Of a DNA stretch of 64,000 bases, positions 44,544-53,087 are shown in pieces. The DNA lies in contig NZ_CP107007.1 of assembly GCF_025725645.1 (NCBI RefSeq), positions 62,001 to 126,000 of the forward strand. The letters are read 5' to 3'. The DNA is from Halomonas sp. GD1P12. Lineage in GTDB: Bacteria > Pseudomonadota > Gammaproteobacteria > Pseudomonadales > Halomonadaceae. Made by a program: the position numbers and the translations under genes. How positions within the stretch are numbered: position 1 is the stretch's first letter; each line of letters opens with the position of its first letter. Below the pieces are notes generated by a model. That model was not told where the DNA came from. It saw only the letters and a program-made list of their open reading frames with translations, and did not search any database.

Positions 44544-46302
44544 TCATCCAGCTGCGAATAATCATGGCGACCATACGGGGGTCGTCCTTGGCCATGTCCT
44601 GCAGATCCTTGAGATTGTTCTCGTAAAGCGAGGTCTTGCGCTGGCGCTTGGGCCGCTCGCCATAGGTGTCGCTATCCCCCGAGGCTTCACTGTTTTCATC
44701 GCTTTCGTTCTCGTCGTCGTCTCCAACGCTTGCGCGGAAGGTACCGTTTTGCGCGCCAGTCGCGGCGGCGGGCACCTGGGTGTAGCGCTTGATCAGCGGA
44801 CGCAGAATCAGCAGATAGAGCAGTAGTGCGACGATGAACACCATCAGGTAGCGGCCCAGCGTCGATGCCAGCGCCAGCGTCTCGGGACGCTGCCACCAGG
44901 CGATATCTTCTTCGACGTCGCCGGCGGCGCGCACAAACGGCGTATTGACCACTTCGATCTGGTCGCCGCGCGCCTCTGAGAAGCCCATCGCCTGCTGGAT
45001 CAGCCGCTCGAGCTGAGCGACCTCGTCCGGCGACAGGGCGACCTGCTCGGTCTCGCCATCACCGTTCACGACGCTTTTAAAATCGACCACCACCGCGGCG
45101 GAAAGACGCTGCACCTGGCCCAGACGCTGCTGAACGTGCTCGATGCTGCGATCCACTTCGTAGTTGACGACATCGTCCTGGCGCAGGTTGGAGAGCGGCG
45201 GCTCTTCTTCGGTGCCTTCGCCATCACCGCCATCCTCTTCGCCTTCGTCAGGCTGGTTGATCAGTGAGGCCGCCACGCCCGGCGGGGTGTTGCTCAGCGC
45301 ACCGGGAATACCGTTGGCAAGCGGGTTTTCGCCATCGAAGGAGAGGCTAAGCTGGCGGCTTCTGACGGCGGCTTCGTTGGGTGGCTGGTTCGGTCCGTAG
45401 CGCTCCGAGGTTTGCTCGCGGCGTGAAAAGTCGATCTGTGCAGCGACCTGGGCGCGCACGTTGTCGCTGCCCAGAATGGGCGTCAGGATATTTTCGATGC
45501 GCTGTTGATAGGAGCGCTCGACCTCGGCGATGTACTCAAGCTGGGAACCGTCCAGATCGTTGCCCTGGGATACCTGGGCGGACAGCAGGCGTCCGCTTTG
45601 GTCGACCACGGTCACGTCCTGGGCGGCGAGCTCGGGTACGCTGCTCGAGACCATGTGCACGATGGCGCTGACCTGGCCTTCGCCAAGCACGCGGCCGGGC
45701 ATCAGCGTCAACACGACCGATGCCTTGGCGGGCTCGCGATCGCGAATGAACACCGAAGGTTTGGCCATGGATAGGTGCACGCGCACGCGCTCGACCGGGC
45801 CCAGGGATTCGATGGAGCGAGCGAGTTCGCCTTCCAGGCCACGCTGAAAGTTGACCTGCTCGGCAAACTGGCTGATGCCGAATGCCTGGTTGTCCATGAG
45901 CTCAAGGCCCAGGTTGCCGCCGCGGGGAAGCCCCTGTTCGGCCAGCTGAAGGCGCAGCATGTGCACCTGGTCGGCGGGTACCAACAGGGCCTGACCGCTA
46001 TCGCTGAAGCGGTAAGGAACCGCGCGGCTATCGAGTTCGGCAATGACGCGTCCGCCGTCGGCTTCGTCGAGATTGCTGTAAAGCACCCGATATTCCGGGC
46101 TGCCCGCCCACATGAACAGCGCAGCGACCAGGGCGATCGATGCCGCCCCGGCCACGAGAAGTACCACCAGGGGGCTTGCGCGCATTTGCTGCTTGAGTCG
46201 CGAAAGCGTGGTGTTGTCTTTAGCACTCTCTGCCGCCGTACCGCGAGCGGCGTTGGGGGAAGAGCTGGTTTGACGGCCTGCCGTAGCGCCGGTTTCGCTC
46301 AT
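44530..46302 (-). CDS. fliF: Flagellar MS-ring protein FliF
   Basis: Inner-membrane MS ring, about 590 residues. TM1 is at about 50-70 (SPLVVLLVAGAASIALVAALFMWAG), then ring-building motifs (YRVLYSNLDEADGGRVIAELD, GVNFQRGLEGELARSIESL-like VNFQRGLEGELA), and TM2 near 455-475. The C-terminal tail binds FliG (ends DDPRMVAMIIRSWMNANE). The ATG at 46302 has GGAGG five bases upstream; the upstream in-frame extension lacks such a site. Confidence 0.95.
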   Translation of the reverse strand: MSETGATAGRQTSSSPNAARGTAAESAKDNTTLSRLKQQMRASPLVVLLVAGAASIALVAALFMWAGSPEYRVLYSNLDEADGGRVIAELDSRAVPYRFSDSGQALLVPADQVHMLRLQLAEQGLPRGGNLGLELMDNQAFGISQFAEQVNFQRGLEGELARSIESLGPVERVRVHLSMAKPSVFIRDREPAKASVVLTLMPGRVLGEGQVSAIVHMVSSSVPELAAQDVTVVDQSGRLLSAQVSQGNDLDGSQLEYIAEVERSYQQRIENILTPILGSDNVRAQVAAQIDFSRREQTSERYGPNQPPNEAAVRSRQLSLSFDGENPLANGIPGALSNTPPGVAASLINQPDEGEEDGGDGEGTEEEPPLSNLRQDDVVNYEVDRSIEHVQQRLGQVQRLSAAVVVDFKSVVNGDGETEQVALSPDEVAQLERLIQQAMGFSEARGDQIEVVNTPFVRAAGDVEEDIAWWQRPETLALASTLGRYLMVFIVALLLYLLILRPLIKRYTQVPAAATGAQNGTFRASVGDDDENESDENSEASGDSDTYGERPKRQRKTSLYENNLKDLQDMAKDDPRMVAMIIRSWMNANE

Positions 46303-46575
46303 GAAAGCCTCCAGGGGGCTGAGCAAAACAGGTCACGGCCAGGGCGCATCATCAATGAAGGCATGGGCAATATCCGTCAATCGCGGTGAGTCGTGAACAG
46401 ACGTCCAAATCGATGAAATGATGCGGAACTTTGATGTGCGCCATTATGCTTAGGCGGGTCGAGCATGAACGAAGGAAAAGCTCAGCTTTTATTACTTATT
46501 TGTTCGTATGAGGGATTTACTGCCGGTGGTAGGGTGTCGGTATTACTTTAACCGACTTCTCAATGAGGTATGCGT
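46303..46575. other. Divergent fliF/fliE control region
   Basis: 273 bp between divergent starts, AT-richer than the genes around it. It should hold the class II promoters of fliE and the fliF-R run. No sigma-28 site and no clean FlhDC box were recognised. Confidence 0.4.
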
Positions 46576-46911
46576 ATGAGCTCACCTGCCATTCAGTCGG
46601 CGCTACAGCAGATGCAAGGGCTGGCCTCGCAAGCCGCAGCGCCCTTGAAAAACGATTCAGCGGCTCTGGGAGCCAACGGCGTCGGCCAAAGCGGTTTCGG
46701 TAGCGAGCTGCAGGCGTCGATTCGGCGTATCAATGAGTTACAGCAAAGCGCCAACTCAAAGGCGATGGCATTTCAGGCCGGCGAACCGAATCTTGAGCTT
46801 AACGACGTCATGGTCGATATGCAAAAGGCGAGTGTGGCCTTTCAAATGGGGATGCAGGTGCGCAATCGCATGGTCAGCGCCTACCGCGATGTCATGAACA
46901 TGCAGGTATAG
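46576..46911 (+). CDS. fliE: Flagellar hook-basal body protein FliE
   Basis: MS-ring/rod junction protein, 111 residues. The C-terminal NDVMVDMQKASVAFQMGMQVRNRMVSAYRDVMNMQV is the family hallmark. The ATG at 46576 is seven bases from GAGG; an ATG six bases upstream abuts it. It is transcribed alone, away from fliF. Confidence 0.93.
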   Translation: MSSPAIQSALQQMQGLASQAAAPLKNDSAALGANGVGQSGFGSELQASIRRINELQQSANSKAMAFQAGEPNLELNDVMVDMQKASVAFQMGMQVRNRMVSAYRDVMNMQV

Positions 46912-47051
46912 TGCAGCCAGGATAGCCACCTTTTTGGCCCTGTTTTCACTACAGCTTTAAATACAGCCGCGCAGGCCGATGCAAATGGCTTGATCAAGCG
47001 CCAGTTGCTGGTTTTATCGCCCGTTCGGCTGTTCTTTCTCTGAGCCTGGAT

Positions 47052-47426
47052 TTACGCCTCAAGCGAAATCAACCCGCCCTGCATCTCCTCGATGTGCCTA
47101 AATACGGCCAGCACTTCCTCGTTGGGAATCTGGCGAATCACATCCCCTGTTTCTCGATCGATCACTCTCGTAATCAGCCGCGTTGGCTCTTCGCTAAGCT
47201 CGAATTCCAGCCCGCGTTGGCGCAGCATTTCGTTGATCCGCGCCATCGGCTCCTCGATTTCTTCGCGGGAAGGCGGCGAGCTGACGGCGGGTGCTCTTGA
47301 GAGCCCTTCCACGATCTGCTGACGTGGTGGGAGTGGGAGGTAAGATGTCGCGGCGTTATTGGAGGCAATCAGGGAACTATCCAGTGGTAAAGAGTCCATA
47401 CGTAGATCCTTTTGTTGGGCTGCCAA
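47052..47426 (-). CDS. flaG: FlaG-family flagellar protein
   Basis: A 124-residue cytoplasmic protein with the C-terminal FlaG domain (MARINEMLRQRGLEFELSEE, RLITRVIDRETGDVIRQIPNEEVLAV). In other bacteria FlaG influences filament length and usually lies between fliC and fliD. Here neither flagellin nor cap gene is adjacent. A sigma-28 promoter lies 65 bp upstream, marking it as a late gene. Confidence 0.88.
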   Translation of the reverse strand: MAAQQKDLRMDSLPLDSSLIASNNAATSYLPLPPRQQIVEGLSRAPAVSSPPSREEIEEPMARINEMLRQRGLEFELSEEPTRLITRVIDRETGDVIRQIPNEEVLAVFRHIEEMQGGLISLEA

Positions 47427-47490
47427 GCGCTAAAAAGTCCGCTTTCGTCTAGCCGAAGCCCAGGCATATACGCACGGGCCTCGATAGTAG

Positions 47491-47517
47491 CTATCGGCCA
47501 TGTATCGCATCACTTTA
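47491..47517 (-). promoter_or_regulatory. Sigma-28 (FliA) promoter for flaG
   Basis: On the minus strand: TAAA (47514-47517), 15 bases, GCCGATAG (47491-47498). Confidence 0.88.
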
Positions 47518-47671
47518 GCGCCCTCAGACGATTAACCTTAGCCGCTGCTTGAATGCCCAAAATAGCCATGAGCGCTGCGCCATATAAGGCAATAGCGCTT
47601 GATTAGCTTTGATATGCTAGCCGCAATGATACCGGCGCCAACCGCTAGCGCCGACCGTGACGAGGTGGGTA

Positions 47672-49366
47672 ATGGAAGTTGAGCAGGACGGGTTTGAAAG
47701 CGTCGACGATCAGTCGGCGATGGGCGCTTTGCTGGATACGATGATCGAAACGGGAGGTGTGTCGATCTGTCTGTCGACGCCGGAGGCAGACCCCGAGCCA
47801 ATCGTGTTGATGGAGCAGTATCCCGGCGAGGCGCTGGTCATGGACCTGTCGGCAGTGAGCCATCTTCTGCATCAACTGCAGGCCGGCGACTCCTTTTTTC
47901 TGCGCGGGCAGTCCCAGGGAAAGGTCATTCGCACCACGCTTTTGGAGCTTACCGAAACCCGCCACTCCGGCGGGCGCTTTCTTTGTACCAGCAGCTATCC
48001 CGATGCGCTTTGGGTGCTCCAGCGGCGTGAATCGTTTCGCGCGCAGCTACGTATTGGGATGTCGGTCGCGGTGCGGGTGATCGAGGAGCAGGGGGATAGC
48101 GTTTTAGGTGAGCTTCGCGATTTGTCACAAAGCGGCTGCCAGGTCGAGCTTCCGCTTAGCGCCAGTGGCCTTTTGACCCAGTCCAGCTCGCCGCTGCGTT
48201 TGGAGTTCACCTTTCCTGACGGCACGCACTTCGCGGTCGACGCCGAAGCGCGTCACCAGCAAACCGATGCCGAGCACCACCTGCTGCGCGTGGGCTTCGA
48301 GCTGGTCGATCATACCGTCGATCAGTCGCGCAAGATCTGGTATTTCGTGTGCGAAATCGAGCGCGAAGCGACGCGCTACGACAAGGAATCCGAGGTCGCC
48401 ACGCGCCAGTCGTCGCCGCTGTTCACCGCACAGGGAATGGACAAGAGCGAGCAGGACCAGGTCGGCCGGCGTGAGCTCAAGCACTACGCCACGCCCGCTG
48501 CCCGGCGGCTGGTCAAGGTGGCGGCATACCTGGACGCCCAGCTTCTGCTGCTGACTCAGGGCAGTGATATCGACTCGCGTCAGCTATCGCTCAACGCCGA
48601 TCGCATCATAAGTCTGCATGAAGAGGATCGACAGGCGCTTTTGTTCGCCTCTCGCTGCCTGTCGCTCGAGCCGGTACTCGTGCGGCACGGCATCGCGGTG
48701 GCGATTCACCTGCTCGACTGGATCGGAGGCGATTTGCCGGCGGATGTGCGCAAGGCATTGGTGGCGAGCTCGCTGGTGCACGATCTTGGCAAGGCGCTGA
48801 TCCCCCAGGTGGTCTATACGGCGCCCCACTTCGAGGCGTCGCACCTCGAGGCGCTGAGTGAGCACCCGGGGCTTTTGCTCGAGCGGCTCAAAAGTTGTCA
48901 GTGGCTCTCCCAAAGCGTGGCGCACTCCGTCATCAAGGGTATCAACGAGCGTATGGACGGCAGTGGCTACCCCGATCGGCTGGGTGGCACAGAGCTGGGT
49001 GAGCTTGCGCGCGCCTGTGCGATTATCGACGTGGTGGAGGCGATGCGCCGTGACCGCCCCGACCGGCCCGCCAAAACGACTCAGGAGATCTATCGCTACC
49101 TGCTGAGTCACCCGGAGCAGTTCGATGCGCGCTGGGTCAAGCGCTACATCGACCATTTCAAGGCACTGCCGGTGGGCGCGCTGGTGCGTTTTTCGAGCGA
49201 ACAGCTTGGCTGGATCGTTCGTCTTGACGGCGAGGGGGCGCCGGCCGAGGTCGTACTGACCGAGCAGGCCGTCGCGCCGCTGAGAGGAACGCTCAAGTAC
49301 AGCGTTTCCGGCGATGTCACCGAGCGCCTTGGCGTGCCGAAACGCGAGCTGGCGGTGTCTACCTGA
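47672..49366 (+). CDS. YcgR-like/PilZ protein with C-terminal degenerate HD-GYP domain
   Basis: A 564-residue three-part protein. Residues about 20-112 resemble the YcgR N-terminal (flagellar brake) domain. Residues 115-230 form a PilZ domain with both c-di-GMP motifs, RxxxR (Arg119/Arg123) and DxSxxG (150-155). Residues about 300-500 are an HD-GYP-type phosphodiesterase fold: His339, HD at 370-371 (VHDLGK), His398 (SEHPG), DGSGYP at 429-434 and Asp453. The usual HHE before DGxGYP reads INE (424-426), so two metal ligands are missing and hydrolysis is doubtful. By family it should bind c-di-GMP and act on the motor; the fused HD-GYP half may act as a second sensor or be inactive. The ATG at 47672 has GAGG six bases upstream. 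It sits between flaG and fliS. Confidence 0.85.
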   Translation: MEVEQDGFESVDDQSAMGALLDTMIETGGVSICLSTPEADPEPIVLMEQYPGEALVMDLSAVSHLLHQLQAGDSFFLRGQSQGKVIRTTLLELTETRHSGGRFLCTSSYPDALWVLQRRESFRAQLRIGMSVAVRVIEEQGDSVLGELRDLSQSGCQVELPLSASGLLTQSSSPLRLEFTFPDGTHFAVDAEARHQQTDAEHHLLRVGFELVDHTVDQSRKIWYFVCEIEREATRYDKESEVATRQSSPLFTAQGMDKSEQDQVGRRELKHYATPAARRLVKVAAYLDAQLLLLTQGSDIDSRQLSLNADRIISLHEEDRQALLFASRCLSLEPVLVRHGIAVAIHLLDWIGGDLPADVRKALVASSLVHDLGKALIPQVVYTAPHFEASHLEALSEHPGLLLERLKSCQWLSQSVAHSVIKGINERMDGSGYPDRLGGTELGELARACAIIDVVEAMRRDRPDRPAKTTQEIYRYLLSHPEQFDARWVKRYIDHFKALPVGALVRFSSEQLGWIVRLDGEGAPAEVVLTEQAVAPLRGTLKYSVSGDVTERLGVPKRELAVST

Positions 49367-49402
49367 CGCGCCGCATTCGCGTTTAAAAAGGACGCTAACG
49401 AT

Positions 49403-49429
49403 TAAAGTCGCCGTTGGCGGCGCCGATAG
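49403..49429 (+). promoter_or_regulatory. Sigma-28 (FliA) promoter for fliS
   Basis: TAAA (49403-49406), 15 bases, GCCGATAG (49422-49429), 83 bp before the fliS ATG. Confidence 0.9.
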
Positions 49430-49511
49430 ACAAGGATAGGCCCGATAGCCTTTACAAGAGCATCGAACGGATCGCGGGCGGCGGGCATTTTTTCAATACA
49501 GGAGCATACTT

Positions 49512-49928
49512 ATGACATATTCTCGCAGCGCCAGCGCTTACGGCCGGGGAGCGAATGCCTACGCCCGCGTCGGCGTAGAGAGTGGCGTCATGTCGGCCGA
49601 CCCCCACCAGCTTATCGTTATGCTGTTCGACGGCGCTCAGGCCTCGATTCGCGCCGCGCGCATCCACATGCAGGCGGGTAACGTGAACGAAAAAGGCCGC
49701 GCGATTTCAAAAGCGCTGGATATCGTCAATAACGGCCTGGCCGCCGCGCTCGATCAGGAGAAGGGCGGCGAAATCGCCGAGCGACTGGGGTCGCTTTACG
49801 ACTACATTGCGCGGCTGCTTTTGACCGCTAATTTGCGCAATGATGAAGAAAGCCTGAACCAGGCGGAGCGCCTACTAGAGGATGTGGCCTCGGCCTGGCG
49901 TGAAATCGGCCAACAACAAAGTGCGTGA
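49512..49928 (+). CDS. fliS: Flagellin export chaperone FliS
   Basis: Binds flagellin in the cytoplasm and blocks premature polymerisation. It has 138 residues, with AYARVGVESGVMSADPHQLIVMLFDGA near the N-terminus and KGRAISKALDIVNNGLAAAL downstream, both family hallmarks. It is expressed from its own sigma-28 promoter. fliC and fliD, the usual left-hand neighbours, are absent. Confidence 0.94.
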   Translation: MTYSRSASAYGRGANAYARVGVESGVMSADPHQLIVMLFDGAQASIRAARIHMQAGNVNEKGRAISKALDIVNNGLAAALDQEKGGEIAERLGSLYDYIARLLLTANLRNDEESLNQAERLLEDVASAWREIGQQQSA

Positions 49929-49935
49929 GGCGCCC

Positions 49936-50322
49936 ATGTCTGCTTTCGATACGGCATCCGACGATAGCCAGCAAGTTCTGCTCGACACCTACACCGAGCT
50001 TTTGACCCGCGCCGCGCAAATGCAGGTGCTGGCGAGCAGCGAGCAGTGGGCGGAACTTATCGAGGAGCGTACCCATTACGTCATGCTCGTCGACAAGCTG
50101 CGCGAGCTCGATGAACGCATTACGCTCGACGACACCGGCAAGGCACGCAAGGCCGAGCTTCTCGAGCGCATACTCGAGCACGATGTCGAGATTCGTCGGC
50201 GGCTGGTCACCCGGCGCGACGAGCTCGGGAAGCTGATTGGCGTGTCGCAAAAACAGCGTGATCTGCACCGCGCCTACGCTCCTCAGCAAGGCGGCTCTTA
50301 TCAGGATGAGCCCTCGCCGTGA
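49936..50322 (+). CDS. fliT: Flagellar chaperone FliT
   Basis: Helical chaperone for the filament cap FliD and, in enterobacteria, a regulator of FlhDC. It has 128 residues, with charged amphipathic helices and RRDELGKLIGVSQKQRDLHRAY at the end. Sequence conservation in this family is low; the call leans on position after fliS. The ATG has GAGG five bases upstream. Its stop overlaps the GTG of the next gene. Confidence 0.75.
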   Translation: MSAFDTASDDSQQVLLDTYTELLTRAAQMQVLASSEQWAELIEERTHYVMLVDKLRELDERITLDDTGKARKAELLERILEHDVEIRRRLVTRRDELGKLIGVSQKQRDLHRAYAPQQGGSYQDEPSP

Positions 50323-51623
50323 GCGGCATCACGCCGTTGATCGACACACTGATGCACCAGGTGTTGGGGCGTCAGGGCGAGTCATCGCTGCAGCGTTCGA
50401 TCAATGCGCCCGTCCAGCCGGTCACTTACGGCGATGGGCCCCGCGCGCTTTCGCGCGATGCAGGCCTGGATGGCCGTCCTCCCGCGCAGCCGCTCATCGA
50501 CGAGCTGCGCCGATTGCCCCCGTCGCTCGACCAGCGCGGTCGCGGCGCGATTGATGCCCGCGGCGACGCGCCGCCAGGCTCTACACAAACGCATTTTAGC
50601 CCCGCCGCGCGCAGTATCGCCGACGTGCTGCTGCGTTTTCCCGCCTCGCCCGCCGCGCTGCGGCCAGCCGCCCCTTTGATGCAGCCCGGTGAGCCGGTTA
50701 GCGCCGATACGCTCTCCAATCGCTTGAGTGCCAGCATCCGCGACAGCGGCCTTTTTTACGAGGCGCATCTCAAGCGCTGGTTTCAAGGCGACGTGCCCCG
50801 TTTGCAGCTGATGCGTGAGCCGCAGATGCAGCTTGCAAGGCCCCAGGCGGCCGGCCAGGCGCCAGCAATGGGGGCCTTTACTGGCCCTGGCGCACAGCCT
50901 TCTGCTTCCAGCGCCATTTTACCCAACACACCGCTTTTGTTCGTACAGGCGCCCACTGCGGGCAGCGGCCTGTCACTCCTCCCCGCGCCGCCGCTGGCAA
51001 CACCGGCTCGACAGGGGGCGTTGACGCCAGGGGCGATGGCGCCGCTGCCCGGCGCCGTCCAGTCCGGCGCCCCGGCGACAACCAGTGAGCCCGGCGTTTA
51101 TGAGCGGCCGACCACAGCGCTCTCGTCGACGCCGGCCCCGCTCACCGGGGGCGCACGGGGGGGCGGTGCATTCCCACAGGACATCGAGGCGCTGCGCGAT
51201 ATCGATACGGCCGCCACGTTCAAGCGTGAGATCGTTCATGAAAGTCTTCAGCCACTGGTACGCCAGCAGCTGGAGATGCTGGCGACGCCGGCTCTGCGTT
51301 GGGAGGGGGACGTCTGGGCGGGCATCTTCATGGCGCTGGTCATCAAGCTGCCCGGTAGCGGCCAATTCGGGGAGTCCGGCGGCGAAGAGGGGGAAGCCGA
51401 TCAGCGGTGGCATTCGCAAATGCACCTCGATGTCCCCGCGGTCGGCGCCTTCGACGTCGCCCTCACCCTCGTTCAATCCACGCTGGGGGTCGATGTGACC
51501 GCCCAGAATGCGGAGACTCATCAGCGTCTGACGCCTGCCGTGGAGGACCTCCGTACCCGTCTTGGCGCGCTCGATTTCCAACATGTGCGCGTAACGCTTA
51601 AAGCAATGGCTGGCGACGCCTGA
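50319..51623 (+). CDS. Second FliK-like flagellar hook-length control family protein
   Basis: 434 residues. The first 280 are proline/alanine-rich low complexity. The last 130 form a compact domain (FKREIVHESLQPLVRQQLEMLATPALRWEGDVW..., then MHLDVPAVGAFDVALTLVQSTLGVDVTAQN) resembling the FliK C-terminal hook domain, without the core HPxELGxL motif present in the main FliK. It starts at GTG overlapping the fliT stop and overlaps fhlB by one base, so all are translationally coupled. Function unknown; a partner for FhlB in export switching is inference. Confidence 0.6.
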   Translation: MSGITPLIDTLMHQVLGRQGESSLQRSINAPVQPVTYGDGPRALSRDAGLDGRPPAQPLIDELRRLPPSLDQRGRGAIDARGDAPPGSTQTHFSPAARSIADVLLRFPASPAALRPAAPLMQPGEPVSADTLSNRLSASIRDSGLFYEAHLKRWFQGDVPRLQLMREPQMQLARPQAAGQAPAMGAFTGPGAQPSASSAILPNTPLLFVQAPTAGSGLSLLPAPPLATPARQGALTPGAMAPLPGAVQSGAPATTSEPGVYERPTTALSSTPAPLTGGARGGGAFPQDIEALRDIDTAATFKREIVHESLQPLVRQQLEMLATPALRWEGDVWAGIFMALVIKLPGSGQFGESGGEEGEADQRWHSQMHLDVPAVGAFDVALTLVQSTLGVDVTAQNAETHQRLTPAVEDLRTRLGALDFQHVRVTLKAMAGDA

Positions 51624-51916
51624 TGGACGGTTCGAACGAGCGCCGCCGTCAGGCGGTTGCGCTGGCTTATCAGGAGGGCGAACAGGCGCCGCGCGTCGTT
51701 GCCAAGGGCTACGGTGAGCTTGCCGAGCGGATCATGGCCGAGGCCGAGCGCCAGGGCATTTATGTTCATGACGCCCCCGAACTCGTCGCGCTTTTAATGC
51801 AACTTAACCTGGACAGCGAAATTCCTGCTAGCCTGTATCAAGTGGTCGCCGAACTGCTGGTATGGGTATTCGAGCTCTCGGAGAATGAGCCGACTCATAT
51901 AGAAAGGCGCAAGTAG
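51623..51916 (+). CDS. FhlB: stand-alone FlhB C-terminal-domain-like protein
   Basis: 97 residues resembling the cytoplasmic domain of the export switch FlhB (AVALAYQEGEQAPRVVAKGYGELAERI, then a LYQVVAELLVWVFEL end). The autocleavage NPTH sequence is missing; the protein starts just after the position where FlhB is cut. In species where it has been studied, FhlB-type proteins can substitute for the cleaved FlhB fragment. It is the last gene of the fliS operon. Confidence 0.8.
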   Translation: MDGSNERRRQAVALAYQEGEQAPRVVAKGYGELAERIMAEAERQGIYVHDAPELVALLMQLNLDSEIPASLYQVVAELLVWVFELSENEPTHIERRK

Positions 51917-52018
51917 CCAATACCGACGTTGTGTGCAACCATGATAATGGTCAAACATCCGCAATGTTTTCACGTCAGTATTACAATTCTTTATCGCCTG
52001 GACGTTCGATGGAACATT

Positions 52019-52351
52019 ATGAGTCAAACAAGCTTCTTTGATGAAATACAAGAAATTAACCTCGCGTATCTGTTGTTGGCCCAGAGGCTTTTGAGCGAAG
52101 ATCGTGAGGCGGCGATGCTGCGTTTGAAGGTAGATAACGAGCTTGCCGATCTGCTCGTCTCCATGAACGCGCGGCAACTCTCCAGACTCGCGCGTACCAA
52201 TCAATTGGTGTGCCGTTTCAGCCAGATAAGCGCGGGCCAGCTGCGTCAGGTAATGGAAAACCCCAGAGATCAAGGGCTTTCAGGGCTTCATGCGTCGCTA
52301 CTGATGGCCAGCGAGCCGTTCGATTCGCTACCCGAGGGGGAAAAAGAGTGA
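52019..52351 (+). CDS. flhD: Flagellar master regulator subunit FlhD
   Basis: With FlhC forms the FlhD4C2 activator of early flagellar operons. It has 110 residues (about 116 in E. coli), with [28 protein letters not shown] near the N-terminus. The start at 52019 is chosen by homology and GGA upstream; the frame is open for 30 codons before it. Its stop TGA overlaps the flhC GTG. The 100-bp upstream gap is AT-rich, probably the regulated flhDC promoter. Confidence 0.92.
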   Translation: MSQTSFFDEIQEINLAYLLLAQRLLSEDREAAMLRLKVDNELADLLVSMNARQLSRLARTNQLVCRFSQISAGQLRQVMENPRDQGLSGLHASLLMASEPFDSLPEGEKE

Positions 52352-52872
52352 GCCAAAAAAGCCTGGTCGATGAAATGCACCAGGTGCAGCTGGCGATCGA
52401 GCTCATCGAGCTCGGGGCCCGCCTGCAGGTGCTGGAAACGGAAACCGAACTCAGCCGCACGCGACTGATCAAACTGTACAAGGAAGTGCGGGGTGTTTCA
52501 CCGCCCAAGGGCATGCTGCCCTTTTCGACGGACTGGTTCGTCACCTGGCTTCCCAACGTCCATTCGTCGCTTTTCTACAACATCTATAAAAGCCTGAGAA
52601 AAAATACTGACTGCGAGCGCATCGATGCCTTCGTTAAGGCATACCGCATCTATGAAGAGCAGATCAAGATCGAAAACGTCGATCCGGTGTTGGGATTGAC
52701 CCGCGCCTGGACGTTGGTACGTTTTTTCGAGAGCGATCTTTTACAGCTTACCCCCTGCACTCGCTGCGAAGGCCATTTCGTCGCCCACGCTCACAGCCCT
52801 ACTCGCGACTACGTATGCGGTATTTGCCAGCCGCCCTCACGCGCCGGAAAGACGCGAAAATCGCTCTCCTGA
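52348..52872 (+). CDS. flhC: Flagellar master regulator subunit FlhC
   Basis: DNA-binding partner of FlhD, 174 residues. Highly conserved [41 protein letters not shown] and [19 protein letters not shown] four-cysteine zinc site lies near the C-terminus (CTRCEGHF...[10 protein letters not shown]). The GTG start overlaps the flhD stop (GTGA). The tail after the zinc site is short compared with E. coli. Confidence 0.95.
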   Translation: MSQKSLVDEMHQVQLAIELIELGARLQVLETETELSRTRLIKLYKEVRGVSPPKGMLPFSTDWFVTWLPNVHSSLFYNIYKSLRKNTDCERIDAFVKAYRIYEEQIKIENVDPVLGLTRAWTLVRFFESDLLQLTPCTRCEGHFVAHAHSPTRDYVCGICQPPSRAGKTRKSLS

Positions 52873-52993
52873 GCGGCCCACCACGCCTTTTACGTTTTCC
52901 GCTATCGCGGCCCATTCGGTTTTAATCCTGGGATAAAGGTAAAAGGCGGCGGTACTTTATCATTAAGAATCGCCATTGCCCGGGTATGATAGC

Positions 52994-53010
52994 CCTAAGC
53001 GTTGCTTAGG
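52994..53010 (+). promoter_or_regulatory. Hairpin in the motA leader
   Basis: CCTAAGC-GTT-GCTTAGG, 7-bp perfect stem, 78 bp before the motA start and just after a TATGAT -10-like sequence. No T run follows, so it is not a terminator. Confidence 0.35.
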
Positions 53011-53087
53011 CGGGAAGCGCTTACGTTCATCATCGATGACGACGCTGGCTTCTCGAGTTACTCACTGTTATCGCAAGGAATGTGCGC

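Noticed and set aside
52920..52960. TAAA-rich stretch upstream of motA tested as a sigma-28 promoter
   Set aside because: No GCCGATA at the required 15-base spacing.
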